This document shows, one piece after another, positions 56,904-63,894 of a stretch of DNA of 64,000 nucleotides (positions are counted from its first letter, which is position 1; each line of letters begins with the position of its first letter). A program made the position numbers and the translations under genes. Location: NCBI RefSeq assembly GCF_000423885.1, contig NZ_AUIV01000010.1, positions 72,850 through 136,849 on the forward strand, written 5' to 3'. This DNA comes from Thermomonas fusca DSM 15424. GTDB taxonomy: Bacteria > Pseudomonadota > Gammaproteobacteria > Xanthomonadales > Xanthomonadaceae. Below the pieces are notes generated by a model that saw only the letters and a list, made by a program, of their open reading frames with translations, was not told where the DNA came from and ran no database searches.

Positions 56904-57857
56904 ATGACTTCGCAGATTCCCAGCTTCGACATTCGCCGTTTTACCCACCCCGCCAGCCCGGACGACCGCCAGGCCTTCGTGGATGAACTCGGCGCGGCCT
57001 ACCGCGAATGGGGCTTTGCCGGCATCCGCAACCACGGCATCCCGCAGGCGCAGATCGACGAGGCCTACGCCACCTTCAAGGCGTTCTTCGCGCTGCCGGA
57101 AGAGGTGAAGAAGCGCTACCACGTGGCGGGCGGCGGCGGTGCGCGCGGCTATACGCCGTTCGGCGTGGAGACTGCGAAGGGCTCCAAGCACTTCGACCTG
57201 AAGGAGTTCTGGCACATCGGCCGCGAGATCGCGCGCGACTCGAAGTACGCCGCCGACATGGCGGAAAATCAGTGGCCGGCGGAGATTCCAGAATTCAAGC
57301 GGGTCGGCTACGGGTTGTACCAGTCGCTGGATGCGCTGGGCTCGCAGGTGCTGTCGGCGCTGGCGCTGCACATCGGCCTGGCGGAGAACTATTTCGCCGA
57401 CAAGACCGACTCGGGCAACTCGATCCTGCGTCCGATCCACTACCCGCCGATCACCACCGACGACATTCCCAACGTGCGCGCCGGCGCACACGAGGACATC
57501 AACCTGATCACCCTGCTGGTGGGCGCCAGCGCGGAAGGACTGGAAGTGCTGTCGCGCAAGGGCGAGTGGGTGCCGTTCACGGCGAATGCCGACACCATCG
57601 TGGTCAACATCGGCGACATGCTGCAGCGCCTGACCAATCACGTGTATCCGTCCACTACCCACCGTGTGGTCAACCCGCCGGGCGAGAAGGCGCGCCAGCC
57701 ACGCTATTCCACCCCGTTCTTCCTGCACCCGAACCCGGATTTCCTGATCGACGTGCTGCCGTCCTGCATCACCCCGGACAATCCCAGCCGCTATCCGGAG
57801 CCGATTACCGCGGAAGGCTACCTGCAGGAACGCCTGCGCGAAATCAAGCTGAAGTAA
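56904..57857 (+). CDS. 2OG-Fe(II) oxygenase, isopenicillin-N-synthase family
   Basis: 317 aa. N-terminal DIOX_N domain (FDIRRFTHP, FVDELGAAYREWGFAGIRNHG), then the catalytic cupin. Iron ligands can be read as the first His and Asp in GAHEDINLITLLVG and His in THRVVNPPGEKARQPRYS, where RxS (RYS) binds 2-oxoglutarate. Such enzymes hydroxylate small molecules; the substrate is unknown and the name isopenicillin synthase refers only to fold. GGAAGGA precedes the ATG at 56904. It lies between glmM and tpiA, an unusual spot. Confidence 0.9.
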   Translation: MTSQIPSFDIRRFTHPASPDDRQAFVDELGAAYREWGFAGIRNHGIPQAQIDEAYATFKAFFALPEEVKKRYHVAGGGGARGYTPFGVETAKGSKHFDLKEFWHIGREIARDSKYAADMAENQWPAEIPEFKRVGYGLYQSLDALGSQVLSALALHIGLAENYFADKTDSGNSILRPIHYPPITTDDIPNVRAGAHEDINLITLLVGASAEGLEVLSRKGEWVPFTANADTIVVNIGDMLQRLTNHVYPSTTHRVVNPPGEKARQPRYSTPFFLHPNPDFLIDVLPSCITPDNPSRYPEPITAEGYLQERLREIKLK

Positions 57858-57867
57858 GGAGCGTCAC

Positions 57868-58614
57868 ATGCGTCGCAAACTCGTCGCCGGCAACTGGAAG
57901 CTGCAGGGCAGCCGCGAATTCGCCCATGCACTGGTCACCGACATCGTGGATGCAGGCGTCGCCGGGGTGGAATTGGTGTTGCTGCCGCCGTACCCGTACC
58001 TGGGCGAGCTGGTGGCGAAGTTCGACGGCAATGGTGTGGCCTTCGGCGCGCAGGACGTGAGCGCGCACGACAAAGGCGCCTACACCGGCGAAGTAGCGGC
58101 GGCGATGCTGGCCGATGTCGGCGCGCGCTATACCCTGGTGGGTCATTCCGAGCGTCGCCAGTATCACGCCGAAAGCAGCGAACTGGTGGCGCGCAAGTTT
58201 GTCGCCGCGCAGGCCGCGGGGCTGGTGCCGGTGCTGTGCGTGGGCGAGAGCCTGGAAGAGCGTGAAGCCGGCCGCACCGAGGAAGTGATCGCCGCGCAGC
58301 TGGCGCCGGTACTGGCGCTGGCCGGCGTGGCCGCGTTCGCCAACGCGGTGGTGGCCTACGAGCCGGTGTGGGCGATCGGCACCGGTCGCACCGCCAGCCC
58401 GGAGCAGGCGCAGGCCGTGCACGCCTTCATTCGTAGCCAAATCTCCGCGCTCGATGCTAGAATTGCCGATTCCCTGCCCCTGCTGTACGGCGGCAGCGTC
58501 AAGCCCGACAACGCGGCCAGCCTGTTCAATCAGGCCGACGTGGACGGCGGACTGATCGGTGGCGCCTCGCTGGCGGCCGCGGACTTCCTGGCCATCGCCC
58601 GCGCGGCGGCCTGA
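57868..58614 (+). CDS. tpiA: Triosephosphate isomerase
   Basis: Interconverts dihydroxyacetone phosphate and glyceraldehyde-3-phosphate. 248 aa, close to the norm. N-terminal Lys in KLVAGNWKLQG (~9), VGHSERRQYHAES with catalytic His (~93), catalytic Glu in AYEPVWAIGTG (~165) and phosphate loop YGGSVKPDNAA. It is followed after 21 bp by secG, the usual tpiA-secG pair. Confidence 0.98.
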   Translation: MRRKLVAGNWKLQGSREFAHALVTDIVDAGVAGVELVLLPPYPYLGELVAKFDGNGVAFGAQDVSAHDKGAYTGEVAAAMLADVGARYTLVGHSERRQYHAESSELVARKFVAAQAAGLVPVLCVGESLEEREAGRTEEVIAAQLAPVLALAGVAAFANAVVAYEPVWAIGTGRTASPEQAQAVHAFIRSQISALDARIADSLPLLYGGSVKPDNAASLFNQADVDGGLIGGASLAAADFLAIARAAA

Positions 58615-58635
58615 ACACCCATAGAGAACGCGCAG

Positions 58636-59037
58636 ATGTTGCTGCAATTCATCCAGATCCTGTACGTGCTGGTCGCCATCGCCATCATCGCCTTCGTCCT
58701 GCTGCAGCAGGGTTCCGGCGCGCAGGCCGGCTCCGGTTTCGGCGGCGGCGCATCGGCCACCGTGTTCGGCGCGCGCGGCGCGTCCAACTTCCTGAGCAAG
58801 AGCACCAAGTGGCTGGCGATCACGTTCTTCGTGATCAGCATGGGCATGGCGATGTACGCCAGCCGGCAGGCCACCCGCCAGGGCCCGGCCAAGGCCGATC
58901 TCGGCGTGATGGCGCAGCAGCAGGCACCGGCCCAGCCGGCGGCGCAAGTGCCGACCGCACAGGTTCCGACGGCCGCCGCACAACCGCCGGCAGCGGAGAC
59001 CCAGCCGGTCCAGCCGGCGCCTGCACCGGGCCAATGA
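58636..59037 (+). CDS. secG: Preprotein translocase subunit SecG
   Basis: Small inner-membrane subunit of SecYEG. 133 aa. Two TM helices: near 2-25 (LLQFIQILYVLVAIAIIAFVLL) and near 58-72 (WLAITFFVISMGMAMYA), separated by a Gly/Ser-rich FGGGASATVFGARGASNFLS. The C-terminal ~50 residues are a Gln/Pro/Ala-rich tail (VMAQQQAPAQPAAQVPTAQ) longer than the E. coli protein. The tRNA-Leu target of an integrative element follows. Confidence 0.95.
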   Translation: MLLQFIQILYVLVAIAIIAFVLLQQGSGAQAGSGFGGGASATVFGARGASNFLSKSTKWLAITFFVISMGMAMYASRQATRQGPAKADLGVMAQQQAPAQPAAQVPTAQVPTAAAQPPAAETQPVQPAPAPGQ

Positions 59038-59062
59038 CGGTCGGCGAGACACGTTTTAGAAT
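59034..59062 (+). promoter_or_regulatory. Promoter of tRNA-Leu
   Basis: ATGACG (59034-59039) and TAGAAT (59057-59062) with a 17-bp spacer. It overlaps the secG stop and puts transcription start near 59069, 25 bp before the tRNA. Confidence 0.5.
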
Positions 59063-59093
59063 CACGGTTCGCGGTCGCAAGGCCGAAAATTTT

Positions 59094-59178
59094 GCCCAGG
59101 TGGCGGAATTGGTAGACGCACTACCTTGAGGTGGTAGCGATTTAGGTCGTAGGGGTTCGAGTCCCCTCTTGGGCACCA
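59094..59178 (+). tRNA. tRNA-Leu (anticodon GAG), likely integration site
   Basis: 85 nt with a long variable arm, as in class II tRNAs. Acceptor GCCCAGG pairs CTTGGGC, discriminator A, encoded CCA. Anticodon stem CTACC/GGTAG with loop TTGAGGT gives GAG (Leu). T loop TTCGAGT. A tyrosine integrase begins 172 bp after its 3' end, the usual arrangement for tRNA-attached elements. Confidence 0.95.
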
Positions 59179-59223
59179 ATCCGATGTTTCTGGAAGTTCC
59201 AAGCAATCCCAGAAACCTTTTAG

Positions 59224-59249
59224 AACCCGCCACTTAGGCGGGTTTTTTG
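59224..59249 (+). terminator. Rho-independent terminator of tRNA-Leu
   Basis: AACCCGCC and GGCGGGTT pair around ACTTA (59224-59231 with 59237-59244), followed by a run of T residues. If the att core extends past the tRNA 3' end, this terminator may belong to the element. Confidence 0.85.
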
Positions 59250-59291
59250 TTGCCTAGCGTTCCGGGGCGTCCCATTGCAGCCCGGCCAACG

Positions 59292-59348
59292 TGGGGGTAC
59301 CGTTGGGGGTATCGGCCCCCTGCTGGGGGTATCGGGGTGGGGGTATCG
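59292..59348. repeat. Four direct repeats of TGGGGGTATCG upstream of the integrase
   Basis: Copies at 59292-59302 (TACCG variant), 59304-59314, 59324-59334 and 59338-59348, all in the same orientation, start-to-start spacings 12, 20 and 14 bp. They fill the last 57 bp before the integrase ATG. Likely integrase arm-type binding sites next to the tRNA att core. Confidence 0.65.
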
Positions 59349-59350
59349 GC

Positions 59351-60565
59351 ATGGCGGCGGACACGGGCAAGCTGACAGCGGTGGCGATCAAGGCGGCGAA
59401 GCCGGGCAAGCTGGCGGACGGCGGCGGGTTGTTCCTGCTGACCAAAGACAACGGGGCGAAGCTGTGGCGGATGAAGTACCGCCACGCCGGCAAGGAACGG
59501 TTGCTGTCCTTTGGGCAGTACCCCGAGGTATCGCTGGCCGAGGCCCGCAGGCGGCGGGATGCAGCGCGCGCCGCGATCCGTGACGGTGGCGACCCTGCGG
59601 CGGACAAGCGGGCGAAGCGAGCAGCGGACAAGCTGGAAGCGGCGGACAGTTTCAAGGCGGTGGCGGCGGAATGGCTGGGCAAGCAACGCCACGTGCTGGC
59701 CCCCGTGACCGCTACAAAGGCGGAATGGCTGCTGTCCCTTGTCCCCAGCCTAGACCCACTGCCGCTTGCGCAAGTGACCCCCCCGGCGATCCTGTCCGCG
59801 CTGCGCAAGATCGAGGGGCAGGGGCACCACGAAACCGCACGCCGGGTGAAGCAACGCATCGGGCAGGTGTTCCGCTATGCCGTGGCGCATGGCAGGGCCG
59901 ACCGCGACCCGACCGCCGACCTGCGCGGGGCGCTGACCCCTGTGAAATCCAAGCCGCACGCGGCCATTACCGACCCGGCCAAGATAGGCGACCTGCTGCG
60001 CGCGCTGGAGGGCTACGCAGGCCAGCCCGTGACGGCGGCGGCGTTGAAGCTGGGGCCGCTGCTATTCGTGCGCCCCGGCGAGCTGCGGCGCATGGAATGG
60101 GCCGAGCTAGACCTGGACGCGGCGGAATGGCGCATCCCTGCGGCCAAGATGAAGATGCGGGAGGAACATATCGTGCCGCTGGCATCGCAGGCGGTGGCGA
60201 TCCTGCGCGACCTGCAACCGCTGACCGGGCGGAGCCGCTACGTGTTCCCCAGCCTGCGGACGGTTGACCGGCCAATGAGCGAAAACACGGTGAACGCGGC
60301 GCTGCGGCGGCTTGGCTTCGATGGCGACACCATGACCGGGCACGGCTTCCGGGCGATGGCTTCCACGCGCCTGAATGAGCTTGGCTGGAAGCCCGACGTT
60401 ATCGAGCGCCAGCTAGCGCACGCCGAACGGAACAAGGTGCGCGCCGTCTACAACCGGGCGCAGTACATGGCCGAACGCCGGAAGATGATGCAGGCGTGGG
60501 CCGACTACGTGGACAGCCTGCGCGCGGGCGGCAAGGTGATACCGATCAAGCGCAAGGCGAGCTAG
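59351..60565 (+). CDS. int: P4-type tyrosine integrase
   Basis: 404 aa from ATG 59351; the earlier Met (59291) would translate the repeat array. N-terminal DUF4102 arm-binding domain (~1-80: KLTAVAIKAAKPGKLADGGG, LLSFGQYPEVSLAEARRRR). SAM-like core-binding domain (~95-190). Catalytic domain: Arg in LFVRPGELRRMEW (~240), HGFRAMAST (His-x-x-Arg, ~331), the second His in ERQLAHAERN (~357) and the Tyr motif AVYNRAQYMAERRKMMQAW (~364-371). Inserts the element at the tRNA-Leu 3' end. Confidence 0.93.
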   Translation: MAADTGKLTAVAIKAAKPGKLADGGGLFLLTKDNGAKLWRMKYRHAGKERLLSFGQYPEVSLAEARRRRDAARAAIRDGGDPAADKRAKRAADKLEAADSFKAVAAEWLGKQRHVLAPVTATKAEWLLSLVPSLDPLPLAQVTPPAILSALRKIEGQGHHETARRVKQRIGQVFRYAVAHGRADRDPTADLRGALTPVKSKPHAAITDPAKIGDLLRALEGYAGQPVTAAALKLGPLLFVRPGELRRMEWAELDLDAAEWRIPAAKMKMREEHIVPLASQAVAILRDLQPLTGRSRYVFPSLRTVDRPMSENTVNAALRRLGFDGDTMTGHGFRAMASTRLNELGWKPDVIERQLAHAERNKVRAVYNRAQYMAERRKMMQAWADYVDSLRAGGKVIPIKRKAS

Positions 60566-61032
60566 TCGAACAACCGCGCCGGGCCTGAGGGGGTAACTAG
60601 GGTGAGTATTTGGAGTGCCCTTTGTGTCGTTTGGACTGCGGCATAACGTCATCATTCCCGCATTCAGTTTCATGCCGGAAGATCACAGATCGCGTGGAAC
60701 CCGCACTGCTGGTGGGTTTGCGCGAACGCAAGCAATTGCAAGCCAATTTTGGCGTTGACTTGGCCCGATTCTATTCTTACCGTTGGCGCTGAGGCATGTT
60801 TAGTAATACCGCTAATGCCTTAGCCGCAAGATGTAGCGGCTCAACCGGGGATGATCCACTAAATACTAAAAGCCCCCGACGCTGGCAGGCGTCGAGGGCC
60901 GAAGGTGGAACGTTCCCATCCTGAGTAGTTGATGCCGGAGTGCGGGACACACGCCAGCAGGGCCACGGTATACAAACTGTATCGCGCCTGCAAGCGTCCC
61001 GCTTCCGGCCATATCGCCCAAAGGAGGGCTAT
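60566..61032. other. 467-bp intergenic region between integrase and the regulator genes
   Basis: No supported gene. A 60-aa frame at 60610-60792 (MECPLCRLDCG...) is possible but has no clear Shine-Dalgarno or family. The region holds a reverse-strand terminator-like stem (60868-60899) and a -10-like TATACA (60969-60974) within ATACA-AAC-TGTAT, a short dyad that may be an operator for the genes starting at 61033. Confidence 0.5.
60868..60899 (-). terminator. Reverse-strand terminator-like hairpin
   Basis: GCCC-C-CGACGC and GCGTCG-A-GGGC (60872-60882 with 60889-60899) pair with one mismatch around a TGGCAG loop. On the minus strand a TTTT run (60871-60868) follows. It would stop leftward transcription, although all nearby genes read rightward. 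Confidence 0.45.
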
Positions 61033-61254
61033 ATGACCGTTGAGACGTTGTTGACCCATCCGCCGGTTCCGGCGGCTCCCGCTTCCCTGCTGACTGAGCG
61101 CGATTTGTGCGCCCGCCTGCGGCTGTCGCCTGCCCATGTGCAGGCCATGCGCCGCAAGGGCACCGGGCCGCAGTTTGTCCGCATCGGCAAGGCCGTCCGG
61201 TACCCGGAGCCGGCCCTTTCCGAATGGCTCGCTGCGCTGACTGCGCAACGCTGA
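61033..61254 (+). CDS. Excisionase/AlpA-like HTH protein
   Basis: 73 aa. ATG at 61033 with a perfect Shine-Dalgarno (AAAGGAGG, 6-nt gap). HTH segment: LLTERDLCARLRLSPAHVQ, then AMRRKGTGPQFVRIGKAVRY and a short PEPALSEWLAAL helix. This is the MerR/excisionase-like winged helix used by element-encoded regulators. Probably binds near the element's own promoter or att site. Confidence 0.85.
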   Translation: MTVETLLTHPPVPAAPASLLTERDLCARLRLSPAHVQAMRRKGTGPQFVRIGKAVRYPEPALSEWLAALTAQR

Positions 61255-61266
61255 CAAGGGGGCGAC

Positions 61267-61560
61267 ATGAACGCGAAAAACGAAAACCCGGCGAAGCCGG
61301 GGCGGGCTGCCTTTGCCTGCAATCCGGTCTATGGCGAGCTGGCCGCAACCGCATCCGGCGACCCCCTGACCCTGCTACGCCTGCGCGAAGTCTGCCGGCG
61401 CACCGGCAAGAGCCGCAGCGAGGTCTACCGCAGGATCGCGGCGGGTGACTTCCCGCAGCCCGTGAAGCTGGGCGAACGCGCCAGCGCATGGCCCGAGCAT
61501 GAGGTATCCGCATGGATCGCCGAACGCATCGCAGCGCGCGATGCCGGGAGGGCGGCATGA
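61267..61560 (+). CDS. alpA: AlpA-family phage/element regulator
   Basis: 97 aa. C-terminal AlpA HTH: LLRLREVCRRTGKSRSEVYR, IAAGDFPQPVKLGERASAWP and VSAWIAERIAARD, the family's RxxGxSRSTxYRxIxxGxFPxPVxLGxxxxAW consensus. P4/CP4-57 AlpA activates excision genes. The N-terminal ~30 residues are unrelated. It ends overlapping the next gene (ATGA). Two HTH proteins in tandem is unusual. Confidence 0.9.
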   Translation: MNAKNENPAKPGRAAFACNPVYGELAATASGDPLTLLRLREVCRRTGKSRSEVYRRIAAGDFPQPVKLGERASAWPEHEVSAWIAERIAARDAGRAA

Positions 61561-61844
61561 CCTGGCCCAATGAAAACCCCCTGATCCCGGACAGCTTGGC
61601 GGCGGACGGGATACAGGGGGCGAGTGCTAAGGCGAGCGGCCCGAGCGATGCGAACGCTACAGGAACGCGCCGGGGCCGGCAATCGGCGGGCGTTCAAGGC
61701 GTGACCCTTGCGAGGGTAGCGGTGCAGGGTGCAATGGCCCTGCTAGGCGCGTATGCGCGTCAAACAGACTTCCCGCCGGCTGGCATCGTGGAAGCTGCCG
61801 ACCTGCTGGACGTGGCGCTGTCCGCGCTGGACGGTGCGCCATGA
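61557..61844 (+). CDS. Small hypothetical element protein
   Basis: 95 aa. N-terminal ~45 residues are Ala/Ser/Gly-rich and probably disordered; the C-terminal half (VTLARVAVQGAMALLGAYAR, IVEAADLLDVALSALDGA) is a helical, mostly hydrophobic domain. No family recognised. It overlaps alpA (ATGA) and the following gene (ATGA). Confidence 0.6.
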   Translation: MTWPNENPLIPDSLAADGIQGASAKASGPSDANATGTRRGRQSAGVQGVTLARVAVQGAMALLGAYARQTDFPPAGIVEAADLLDVALSALDGAP

Positions 61845-62140
61845 CGGGGCCGACGTTGAAGGGCTGCCGCTGCCAGTGCGCAGCCTGCGGCGATTACTTC
61901 GGAAGCGAACGCGCGTTTCACCGGCACCGGGTGGGCGACTATGCCGAGCCCGGGCAATGGCAGGGAACGCGCCGATGCCTGCCCCTGACCTACCTGCTGG
62001 CCGCTGGCTGGCAACGCAGCGCGCGAGGTTTCCTGCTGCAACCCGATCCCAGACGTGCCGGGGCTGGCGATGCAGGCCCGCGCGTGACCCTGCCGGCTAT
62101 GGGGGTACGGGGGGCGATTGCAGGGAGGTTGAACGCATGA
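61841..62140 (+). CDS. Zinc-finger protein, FDXHR-like
   Basis: 99 aa. A CxxC...HxxxH-like segment at ~12-33: CQCAACGDYFGSERAFHRHRVG, matching the FDXHR family of phage and element proteins (CxxC, then F..exaFxxHR). The rest is basic with Gly/Arg/Pro residues. Likely a nucleic-acid- or protein-binding accessory protein. Starts in the upstream stop and ends in the downstream ATG. Confidence 0.65.
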   Translation: MTGPTLKGCRCQCAACGDYFGSERAFHRHRVGDYAEPGQWQGTRRCLPLTYLLAAGWQRSARGFLLQPDPRRAGAGDAGPRVTLPAMGVRGAIAGRLNA

Positions 62141-62538
62141 GCCGGCGCAAGCGGAGAGGCCCGGCCACGGAAGCGCACGTCCGCCTGTATGCCCACGAAA
62201 CCCGCAGCCCGGCATGGCAGACGTTGGAACCGGATGCACGCGCGTTGCTTGTCGAGCTTCGCGCGCTGTATCAGCCGTCGCAGGGGAACATCGTTTACCT
62301 GTCGATACGCGAGGCCGAGCGCCGGCTCAACATCGGACAGCGGCGGGTGCAACGTGCGTTCGATGCGTTGCTTGCTCGGGGCTGGATCGCGGTGCATGAG
62401 CCGGGGGGATTCACCCGCAAGATGCGCCACGCCACGGCCTACAGGCTGGAAAACGAACCGGGCGCGACACCGGGAGCGAAGCCGGCCAAGCCGTACATGC
62501 GATGGCAACCGCGCACGTCGGACGAAAAATCACGGTAG
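62137..62538 (+). CDS. Winged-HTH protein, possible element replication/regulatory factor
   Basis: 133 aa. A basic N-terminus (SRRKRRGP) is followed by VRLYAHETRSPAWQTL, DARALLVELRALYQPSQ and a helix-turn-helix NIVYLSIREAERRLNIGQRR, then a wing (IAVHEPGGFTRKM, HATAYRLEN). The layout resembles small phage/plasmid replication-organiser and DnaD-like proteins. A repeat cluster starts inside its 3' end, which would suit a replication initiator. No primase or helicase is visible. Confidence 0.65.
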   Translation: MSRRKRRGPATEAHVRLYAHETRSPAWQTLEPDARALLVELRALYQPSQGNIVYLSIREAERRLNIGQRRVQRAFDALLARGWIAVHEPGGFTRKMRHATAYRLENEPGATPGAKPAKPYMRWQPRTSDEKSR

Positions 62539-62671
62539 TCAATTTGACTACGGTCGGTAGCTGCCACGGCTACCGATGTGGTGAAAAAATGTCCACGGGA
62601 GGGGCTTACGGTAGTCGCCACGGCTACCGTCAAGCCGTTTTCCGAGCCGCCACGGTAGTCGCCACGGCTAC
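62535..62671. repeat. Cluster of GGTAG...CTACC palindromic repeats, candidate iterons
   Basis: Three copies of CGGTAG-9 nt-CTACCG sit at 62555-62575, 62608-62630 and 62653-62671 (the last shortened), all in direct orientation with the central nine bases TCGCCACGG or CTGCCACGG. A related 17-bp palindrome (gtagtcaa-t-ttgactac) lies at 62535-62551. Spacings between copies are 54 and 44 bp. They could be an origin, protein-binding sites or terminators. Confidence 0.6.
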
Positions 62672-62785
62672 ACAGATATATCTACCATCCCAATGGTGTT
62701 TGCTTAGGGGCTGGCGGATCGCACCGCAGACCATCGCGGCCCACGCAAAACGGCTTGCGCCTGCTGGCGGAAGCGCGAGGAAACG

Positions 62786-63409
62786 ATGACCGATTGCCCG
62801 ACCCCGGAAGAATTGGCCACCGCCGACGGCTACCTGTCCCGCTGCAAACCGCACTTGAACCGGCTGCAACGGGATCGGCGGGCGCGCATGGTGCGGATCG
62901 ACTACATGCCCGGCAGGGCGGCACTGGCGGCCATCGAGGCCAAGCGGGCGACTCTGCGACCGGGAAGCGTGGCGGCGACCAATAGCGCGATGCTGGACGC
63001 CATCGTGACGGAATGGGCGAGGCTGACCGGAATAAAGTGCAGCGAAGTGACGCCGCCCAAGAGTCCGGACAGGGAGCCGGAATTGTGCGGCCAGTACGTG
63101 CGGGCGCGTGTGAGTTCGATTGTGGAGCGTTCCGCACGCGCGCAAGAGACCGGCGGAGCGACCGGAATAAATGCACGCATCGCGGGCGTGTGCGCGGGTG
63201 CGTATGAGTCCGGCAGGGCTGCCCTGCGCGTTCAGTGCGGAGCCAAGCGCCACCGCGACGGGCAACCTTGCCAAGCCAAGAGCGAGCCGGGCAAGCGCAG
63301 GTGCCGATTCCACGGCGGGCGATCCACCGGCCCCAAGACACCGGAAGGCCGGGCGCGGGCGCTGGCGAACCTGCGGCAAAATCGCCTGCTGGCGGAACCG
63401 CAAGATTAG
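62786..63409 (+). CDS. HGGxSTG-type protein
   Basis: 207 aa. The N-terminal two-thirds are helical, basic and without a recognised fold (NRLQRDRRARMVRIDYMPGR, then ATNSAMLDAIVTEWARLTG). C-terminal ~60 residues carry CGAKRHRDGQPCQAK, CRFHGGRSTGPKTPEGRAR, i.e. an HGGxSTG motif preceded by four Cys that could bind zinc. Such proteins occur in phages and integrative elements; their function is unknown. The start ATG at 62786 has an AGGAAA-type Shine-Dalgarno. Confidence 0.75.
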   Translation: MTDCPTPEELATADGYLSRCKPHLNRLQRDRRARMVRIDYMPGRAALAAIEAKRATLRPGSVAATNSAMLDAIVTEWARLTGIKCSEVTPPKSPDREPELCGQYVRARVSSIVERSARAQETGGATGINARIAGVCAGAYESGRAALRVQCGAKRHRDGQPCQAKSEPGKRRCRFHGGRSTGPKTPEGRARALANLRQNRLLAEPQD

Positions 63410-63690
63410 GGCAAGGTGCCAACCTGCCGTCGACCATCGCGCGCGGCCCTGACTGAGCGCCGCATTTTGTGACGCTGGAAAAGGCGCGGCCCAGCCGAAG
63501 GAGTGCGAAGTAGAGAGCTGCCGGCAGGTTCGCTATCCCTGCGACCCGCGTGCACGTGGATGACCTTTCGGCGTTGCACGTTGCCAGCCCGGACAGGTTG
63601 CACCTGAGAACAGGGCGAAACAGTCGGCGGATGCCGTGCGCTGGGGTAGGCATTCCCTGACACTGAGCGTGCCGCGCGAGGGCCGGCGGA
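63410..63690. other. Non-coding or unassigned region
   Basis: 281 bp following the HGGxSTG gene. Several overlapping frames are open, but none has a start with a good ribosome site or a recognisable product. No palindrome longer than 8 bp and no T-run terminator was noticed. Confidence 0.4.
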
Positions 63691-63894
63691 TTGAAAAAGA
63701 ATCAAGGCAATCAAAGTGCCGGCGACCGTTTGCCGAACGCGGCCTTGTGCGATTCGTCCATGCGCGCGCTGGAGCTGGCAAGGCGGCTGGGGCTGCTACC
63801 CGGAGACAAGACGGGGACGCGCGCGCGCGAGGGGGGCGGCTCTGAAGTCTGGCCGATCCATTGGCCACCGCGCCCGTCACTTGCTTCCGCTTAA
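63691..63894 (+). CDS. Short hypothetical protein (TTG start, doubtful)
   Basis: 67 aa from a TTG at 63691: KKNQGNQSAGDRLPNAALCD, then SSMRALELARRLGLLPGDKTGT and a WPIHWPPRP tail. Only a weak GGCGGA precedes it. No family recognised; it may be a shadow frame. Downstream to the edge, an ATG at 63981 could begin another gene that leaves the window. Confidence 0.3.
   Translation: MKKNQGNQSAGDRLPNAALCDSSMRALELARRLGLLPGDKTGTRAREGGGSEVWPIHWPPRPSLASA

Noticed and set aside
59292..59348. Possible CRISPR array
   Set aside because: Repeats are only 11 bp, with 1-9 nt gaps and no spacers of constant length; no cas genes nearby.
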